A stretch of DNA of 50,240 nt from the IMG/VR virus record IMGVR_UViG_3300042691_037119, positions 1 through 50,240 of that record; one strand, 5' to 3'. A program made the position numbers and the translations under genes. The notes under the pieces were generated by a model, which was given only the letters and a program-made list of their open reading frames with translations, was not told the origin of the DNA and searched no databases. Each line of letters opens with the position of its first letter. The stretch's first letter is position 1. Shown in pieces: positions 46,301 to 50,240 of this stretch. Source of the stretch: a virus.

Positions 46301-48666
46301 CGGTTCAGCGCGAGTTCGTCGAGTGGGTCCCGCAGGTAGGCGGTCCGTTCGAGAGCGAGACCGCCGTGATCGCGATGAACGCCGCGAGCATGATCGGCAA
46401 CGTCTCCGGAGTCAGCCTCCCCGGATTCTTGCAGCCCGACTCGACCATCTTCTCGCCCGGTGCTCCCTACTATGCTTGGGCGAATAGCTGGTCTTCTTCG
46501 GTTCCCGAGCTTCTGTCCATTCCGTCTCCGCCTCGCGTCCATATGTGGCCTAGGTCGGGAGACCCGTCCACCTATGCGGAGAACGATGCCCTTACGTATG
46601 ACGCAAAGGGGCTTCAGTGCCGACGGACTGGGAGTAGCCCGTCGGGTTCGTGCTTCGTAAACGCGCCCAACAATTCCGCCGGGCAGCAGTACTCCTATCG
46701 AGTCCGAGTGGACCCGGTGGACGATACCAAGTTCCTCGTTTATCGCGGGACGACTCCGTGGAGTGCGACGGAGCTGCTGTCGAGCGACAATCCGATGAGC
46801 GATCTCACGCCCATCGAAATCGACGATGGCGTGTGGATCGCATTCGACTACCTCGGGAATCCGTCCATCAATGCGGGGACCAACTTCTGGTTTCGTGCGA
46901 ATGCTCGTAACCTGCCCACGACGCGCCCCGAAGCCTATACCGACCTCGAGTCCTTCTGGGATAGCAAGACGCCCGTGCTCTTGCAGGATGGGACGCTCGA
47001 CGCGGCTATCGTGGCGGTGGACCCGGACCATTCCCCTCTCGACAACTACAACGGCGTGAACGTGATCGACTCGTGGGGCGCGAACGATGGGGCTCCGCCC
47101 GTCGCCGAGACGATTGTGGATGCGGACGTGGTGTCCCCGGCGAACGTGGCGATTGGGTTCACCATCCAGCTCACGGTGGACGACGATGACGTTCTCGTGG
47201 CGGACCCGACTATGTATCGCGCCTACTGGGCCGCCGCTCCGCCCGCAGACACCTTCCTCACGCGTGCAACGTTCACCGAAGGACAGAACGACGGAATCCG
47301 CGTGATCGACGAGAACGCGTCGGCGATCCGCTTCCGGTGCTGGGTCGAAGGACAGGTGGGACAGGCTATTCCCGCTGGCACGTTCTCCCTGATCTTCCGC
47401 AACGGGCCGCAGGATGTGAATGAAATCGAGCCCGCATCCGACGCTTCGGATCGCGAGGTCGAAATCCCCGAGCTGATCTGCGGCGAATGGAATAGCGTGG
47501 TGATGGACCCTCCCGCTACGAACGGGACGTGGACCGACCGCGATGATGTGTCCCGTGGTGGATGTCTCTTCAACCGGCTCCTGATCCGCCGCAATCTCCC
47601 CATTTCGGAAGAGGCTTGGTTCGAGCGCGGCGGAGCGTTCGTGGGAGAGGTGGCCCCGTATCTCCTCGGGGTTCCTCTTACGGCGGACGCGGGCGGATAC
47701 TCGCTCTCGCTCTTCTTCGCGAACGGGCATCAGGTGATCGCAAACGAGACGGTGTATCGCCCGATCCCCCTCGTCATCCCTTCCTGCATCCCCTACGGCA
47801 GCGTGCAGGTGCAGACGCCGACGGACGCGCCCTATCGCTTCGGCGTCCTCGTCAACCTCACGACGGGCATGGCGTTCACGGGCGCGGAATGCCAGTTCAC
47901 ATGCGCGGAATCGACGAGCGCAGTCGGCTGCGCGATCCCCGGCATGGCCCCTATCCCGCTCATGATGGGCGACGAGAACGGCTACCTGTCCATCATGGAT
48001 CAGGCGGTGCTCTCGTGGGGCTCGCCGTCGTCGGCCTTCGTCTTCCTCGCGACCTCGGGGACGGACGACACCGCGACGCTCGACGTGTCGGCCTACTCGC
48101 CCAACCCGCTGACGGTGGACGAGGACGGGAACCCGACGCTGAATGGGCTCATCGCGTGCAAGATCGGCGTCACGCCCGCCGTCGGTCCGCCCACGCGCGA
48201 GCAACGCCGGATCACCGCCAACACCACGAACGGGATCACCGTCGCGGTCGATTGGACCTACCCCGTCGTCGCGGGCGACACGATCATCATCGGCCCGCTC
48301 TTCGCCCTCATGAAGTTCGAGGAGACCCGCTGCACGTCGCGCTCGGGCGTCGCGATGCTCGGCTTCACGTGCGACGTGGAGCAGAAGCCGGGCGAGTTCG
48401 AGGCGGAGTTCGCCACCTTCGATCCGAACTTCCAGATCTTCACCTTCCGGCCCGACGGGCGTTCCATGCAGTGCGCGCCCGAGCCCTACCGGACGCAGAG
48501 GTTCACGCTCGCGAACCTCGAGGCTGCGGAGTTCGCGTGGTTCCCCCGGACGCAGGGCGTGTCCTTCGCGTGGCAGATCATGATGCTGGGCGACGCGCGC
48601 GGGCGGCTGCTTCTCCGGAACCCGACGCTGGGCGGAATCGAAATGAGCGGAGCGCAGAGGCGATGA
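43366..48666 (+). CDS. Giant tail nozzle / tubular B-like protein (1766 aa)
   Basis: Long beta-rich protein. Residues about 700-880 (ALFKVGEFLYALGANTMMVM, then WASMTDGRIVWVGPRGEIFIAS) resemble the propeller core of podoviral tail nozzle or tubular B proteins, where a repeated dGrivwvgprGeif strand pattern builds the platform. Residues about 260-450 look like an inserted jelly-roll or carbohydrate-binding module (GSLRLTINEAASD...RFRVWLRGLW). Another insert of different style lies at about 990-1450. The protein should close the tail tube and hold fibres; its length is about twice that of usual nozzle proteins. Followed by a 180-aa gene and then the fibre gene. Confidence 0.68.
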   Translation: MLRYPYQIGPIGDSRKMATAPGGMLGIDRARILGDAMTAWPGYKRQTPTLARESVMGNPDSPNQLQVVRFPQDWTLRPSGHGIAVVDRESDSGSRVMAFGHMSAGRNGNALFSAACRTDEYEPLGAITTSGAYDGGDYAVWDVETTSSTHFKWRKDGGAYTTGVAISTTAAQLGADGPFIAWATTAGHAAGEVYAITAGDGSAHLAAEMIRVGASDFPWIVVGDKATLIGNQFNVPLADDGNNVRKAGIPVPFLPPTVRTVDVAGATALFENVCDVDTDWTPAASCSIAETSGDLANVHAEGTGSLRLTINEAASDASAVFSYALAAPVNLAVGTRDRFRVWLRGLWAPERVILGEGIFFKITGGTGADVEVSIPPGYAINGQQWQYIDCAVDVTEAKTGATTFEVWISKQHIDADLFNLNGVGDFVFNIDAFEYMEGANVETADTLESNQVWWFKSSWVEDTKSGAPGPSSQPIELANHAVQIDVAGAPFYYDVASALDDEQRSVLNTAPPEATGFMIWVSNEGYARSERFTIGPVQVPEFYRFSRNPEFDLDFLTAGSNGQLTFDVSSQQIAAALGTVDNASNNPTFPFYNYPPPPAKCAAADGNVIVFGGGTDYSVGEWLFTDLYQVIFPVAAAPEDTPIVSEALVGRTVRIEGEEKTYTVGKALDTDGDGVLDALWVFTQRTDSMTQIPIGAYSGTTEGKKATFVAEKRTLRWTNVTQDSGIDMTTASPLNELVNVFPENDEIKALFKVGEFLYALGANTMMVMRANDGAFSDSVITTGLRYSNPTVTAGVGIAGPRAWASMTDGRIVWVGPRGEIFIASPSGGYERHPASANLAGIMGGDGELLYTEMMEFVFAAVYREGGEDYLYIGLPSQLDDPSAAEQIADTTYGGVGLGVQNYAIQNEAYNTLDVDIIPYNWPPTDDQLADGEPENAFWGPILDDDLTGITLPMHMIHGLAFCALDPVATIWDWPGGITAVQREFVEWVPQVGGPFESETAVIAMNAASMIGNVSGVSLPGFLQPDSTIFSPGAPYYAWANSWSSSVPELLSIPSPPRVHMWPRSGDPSTYAENDALTYDAKGLQCRRTGSSPSGSCFVNAPNNSAGQQYSYRVRVDPVDDTKFLVYRGTTPWSATELLSSDNPMSDLTPIEIDDGVWIAFDYLGNPSINAGTNFWFRANARNLPTTRPEAYTDLESFWDSKTPVLLQDGTLDAAIVAVDPDHSPLDNYNGVNVIDSWGANDGAPPVAETIVDADVVSPANVAIGFTIQLTVDDDDVLVADPTMYRAYWAAAPPADTFLTRATFTEGQNDGIRVIDENASAIRFRCWVEGQVGQAIPAGTFSLIFRNGPQDVNEIEPASDASDREVEIPELICGEWNSVVMDPPATNGTWTDRDDVSRGGCLFNRLLIRRNLPISEEAWFERGGAFVGEVAPYLLGVPLTADAGGYSLSLFFANGHQVIANETVYRPIPLVIPSCIPYGSVQVQTPTDAPYRFGVLVNLTTGMAFTGAECQFTCAESTSAVGCAIPGMAPIPLMMGDENGYLSIMDQAVLSWGSPSSAFVFLATSGTDDTATLDVSAYSPNPLTVDEDGNPTLNGLIACKIGVTPAVGPPTREQRRITANTTNGITVAVDWTYPVVAGDTIIIGPLFALMKFEETRCTSRSGVAMLGFTCDVEQKPGEFEAEFATFDPNFQIFTFRPDGRSMQCAPEPYRTQRFTLANLEAAEFAWFPRTQGVSFAWQIMMLGDARGRLLLRNPTLGGIEMSGAQRR

Positions 48667-49205
48667 CGGCGACCCCCCAGATTCGGATGCACCCCGGTCG
48701 GCGCGGGCGCAAGTTCGGCGAGCAGCAGCTCGACCGGATCGTGGATGCGCTCGAATTCCTCAACCCGCAGGCGCTCGCTCTGATTCAGCAGACGGTGCTC
48801 GCGACCGACGGCCCTGCTGGCGCGATCCCATTCCTCAACCCCGGACCGGGCACGCTCTCGCGCGGCTACTGGTATGGGCTCGACGCGGCGGGCGATTACG
48901 TGCTCGCGACCGGCGAAACGGCGAGCGTCATCCAGCCGCTCTTCGTCGCGGCGACCGAGATTCCGCCCGGCGTTACGGGTTGGGTCTGGGCTCCCGCGAT
49001 CCTGTCCGAAGTCATCCCCGACGGCGGCTCGTTCACCACGGGCGCGGCGATCTGGCTTTCCGCGACCGCCGGATGGGAGGGAACCGTCACCACGACGCGC
49101 CCCATCAGCGAAACGCAGTTCATGGTGGGATGGGTTCAGAGCCCGATTCCCACGGCCTACGGAACGCTCAAGGCTTGGCTGCTCATGCAGCCGAAGAGGA
49201 CCTGA
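48663..49205 (+). CDS. Tail-associated protein, 180 aa
   Basis: ATG 48663 overlaps the previous stop. The first 45 residues are helical (FGEQQLDRIVDALEFLNPQA); the rest is beta-rich with GPGTLSRGYWYGLDAAGDYV, EIPPGVTGWVWAPAIL and a final strand YGTLKAWLLM. This fits a small tail or fibre-connector protein. TGATG overlap with the fibre gene suggests joint translation. No family name. Confidence 0.6.
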   Translation: MTATPQIRMHPGRRGRKFGEQQLDRIVDALEFLNPQALALIQQTVLATDGPAGAIPFLNPGPGTLSRGYWYGLDAAGDYVLATGETASVIQPLFVAATEIPPGVTGWVWAPAILSEVIPDGGSFTTGAAIWLSATAGWEGTVTTTRPISETQFMVGWVQSPIPTAYGTLKAWLLMQPKRT

Positions 49206-50240
49206 TGAATGTCTTCCTTCGATTCTCTCTTCTCGCGGCTCTGTGCGCGTGTTCGGCGCGCGGGGCTTTCGCACAAACCGCCACCCCTTCCCCCACCGTC
49301 TCTCCCACGCGATCCCCTACTGCGAGCCCGTCTCCTTCTCCGTCCCCGACGCCCGATTCGTATCCCGTCATGGCGTCGGACATGTCCGGCGAGGGATTCG
49401 TAGAGCTTCGCGAATCGCCGCCTTCGGTAGCCGACGGCGCGTTCCTCGTCGCGGAAGTGGGGGATACGACCACCACGTTCCGCATGGGTTCCGACGCATT
49501 CCTTTTCCTCGGGAACGGGACGACCGGGTCCATGATCGCCGGAACTAGCGCGGCGTCACCCGGCGACTTCCGCATCTTCGCGTGGGGCGACGTGCTGGCC
49601 GTGGGCGACGACGCCAATCTCGTCGCGTTCGGCAACGGAGCAAACATCTGGCGGGCAGACAGCACGCCCGGACGTGTGGCGTTCTGGGACGGCCCCTCGT
49701 TCTTCGGCGCGAAGATCGTAGATAACGCTTGTTTCCTCTTCGACAAAGACACGTGCACGCTCACGGTGGACAACATCTCGGGATCCACGTCGTTCTCTCT
49801 GGTTCCGGGCGAGGTCCTTTACGGCGGAGCGGCGGGCGAGATCGACCAAGCCGCGAACTTCACCTTCGACGGGACGACGTTGACGGCGACCAACGTGCAG
49901 GGAAGCTCGGTCGCGGCCCTGCTTGGGGCGTTCTACGACGCGCCCGAAGCCGCGAACGTGGGCGCGATGATCTTCATCGGGGCCGCATTGGGCGAATATG
50001 TGACGGACCCTGCCGGTATTTCCTTCGACGCCGCCGGGAACGACCTCACGGTGGGCGACGACGTATCGGCGGGCGGGCTGGTGTCGTCCGATCTGACGGC
50101 GGGTCGCGTTGCGATCGTCGGCACGTCCGGGCGGCTGGCGGATGACGCTGGACTGACCTTCGACGCGGCGGGCGACGACCTTACCGTCGTGAGCACGGTG
50201 GTGGCGAACGATCTGGACATCACTCAGACGGCGAGCGTCG
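49205..50240 (+). CDS. Fibre-like repeat protein, N-terminal part with signal peptide (continues at 1)
   Basis: Runs off the window and resumes in frame at base 1 after the 31-base overlap. Residues 1-24 form a Sec-type signal peptide: hydrophobic core, Cys pair and AFA before Gln (signal peptidase I-like; LCAC might be read as a poor lipobox). Residues about 25-50 are a TPSPTVSPTRSPT-type linker. Then come about 200 residues of unknown fold and the first beta repeats (from codon 270 on, with FDAAGNDLTV and FDAAGDDLTV). An export signal on a protein of the tail module is unexpected. It may be a secreted surface protein rather than a virion part. Confidence 0.78.
   Translation, partial: MNVFLRFSLLAALCACSARGAFAQTATPSPTVSPTRSPTASPSPSPSPTPDSYPVMASDMSGEGFVELRESPPSVADGAFLVAEVGDTTTTFRMGSDAFLFLGNGTTGSMIAGTSAASPGDFRIFAWGDVLAVGDDANLVAFGNGANIWRADSTPGRVAFWDGPSFFGAKIVDNACFLFDKDTCTLTVDNISGSTSFSLVPGEVLYGGAAGEIDQAANFTFDGTTLTATNVQGSSVAALLGAFYDAPEAANVGAMIFIGAALGEYVTDPAGISFDAAGNDLTVGDDVSAGGLVSSDLTAGRVAIVGTSGRLADDAGLTFDAAGDDLTVVSTVVANDLDITQTASV
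50210..50240. repeat. Terminal direct repeat, right copy
   Basis: Identical to bases 1-31. The joined frame (…VVANDLDITQ…) is continuous, which supports a circular molecule. Remove one copy before computing genome length. Confidence 0.93.

Noticed and set aside
41947-48204. 2085-residue antisense frame opposite portal and nozzle genes
   Set aside because: Shadow of the plus-strand coding frame; Arg/His/Val-rich with no domain, and the plus strand carries clear portal and nozzle motifs.

Overview
The window is a complete, circularly closed genome of a GC-rich (roughly 65% by eye) tailed double-stranded DNA phage, most likely a short-tailed (podovirus-like) virus from an uncultured bacterium. 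The first 31 bases recur exactly as the last 31 (50210-50240). Joining the ends keeps one reading frame open across the junction, so the unique genome is 50,209 bp and positions 1 and 50240 are only the assembly cut point. The host cannot be named. High GC, Pro/Ser/Thr-rich linkers and two apparently leaderless promoters fit a GC-rich host.

Layout. (1) 49205-50240 joined to 1-1707: a 903-aa fibre-like protein with a Sec-type signal peptide. (2) 1714-3417, plus strand: lysis cassette of small membrane proteins and an M15-type endolysin, then a second exported Pro/Ser-rich protein (3491-4291). (3) 4296-14831, plus: three internal-virion-type proteins of 253, 668 and 2583 aa; the last is a giant polyvalent protein. 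(4) 14782-24464, minus: early and recombination operon with tightly overlapping genes: DNA methyltransferase, dATP/dGTP-diphosphohydrolase-like protein, ERCC4 nuclease, RecE-like exonuclease, RecT annealing protein, SSB, an XRE-type repressor and many small proteins. (5) 24684-28424, plus: replication operon with a small HTH protein, a second methyltransferase, a DnaB-type helicase and a replication initiator. (6) 28557-31260, minus: seven small unknown genes. (7) 31518-49205, plus: packaging, head and tail genes (terminase, scaffold-like protein, capsid, adaptor, portal, giant tail protein). No DNA polymerase, primase, RNA polymerase, integrase or tRNA was recognised, so the phage probably recruits host replication and transcription machinery.

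The most interesting feature is a repeated leader system on the minus strand. Twelve genes, in two operons separated by the plus-strand replication genes, carry ACCCGACC (one a variant) directly before or close to the start codon. Most of these leaders also hold a hairpin. The hairpins fall into pairs of related sequence, with compensatory base changes in at least one pair (29572-29588 and 29934-29950). This resembles the start-associated sequences of cluster K mycobacteriophages in architecture but not in sequence. A second theme is export: the fibre-like protein, the 3491-4291 protein and a small lysis-region protein each have a hydrophobic N-terminus and a Pro/Thr/Ser-rich stretch, which is odd for parts of a virion assembled in the cytoplasm.
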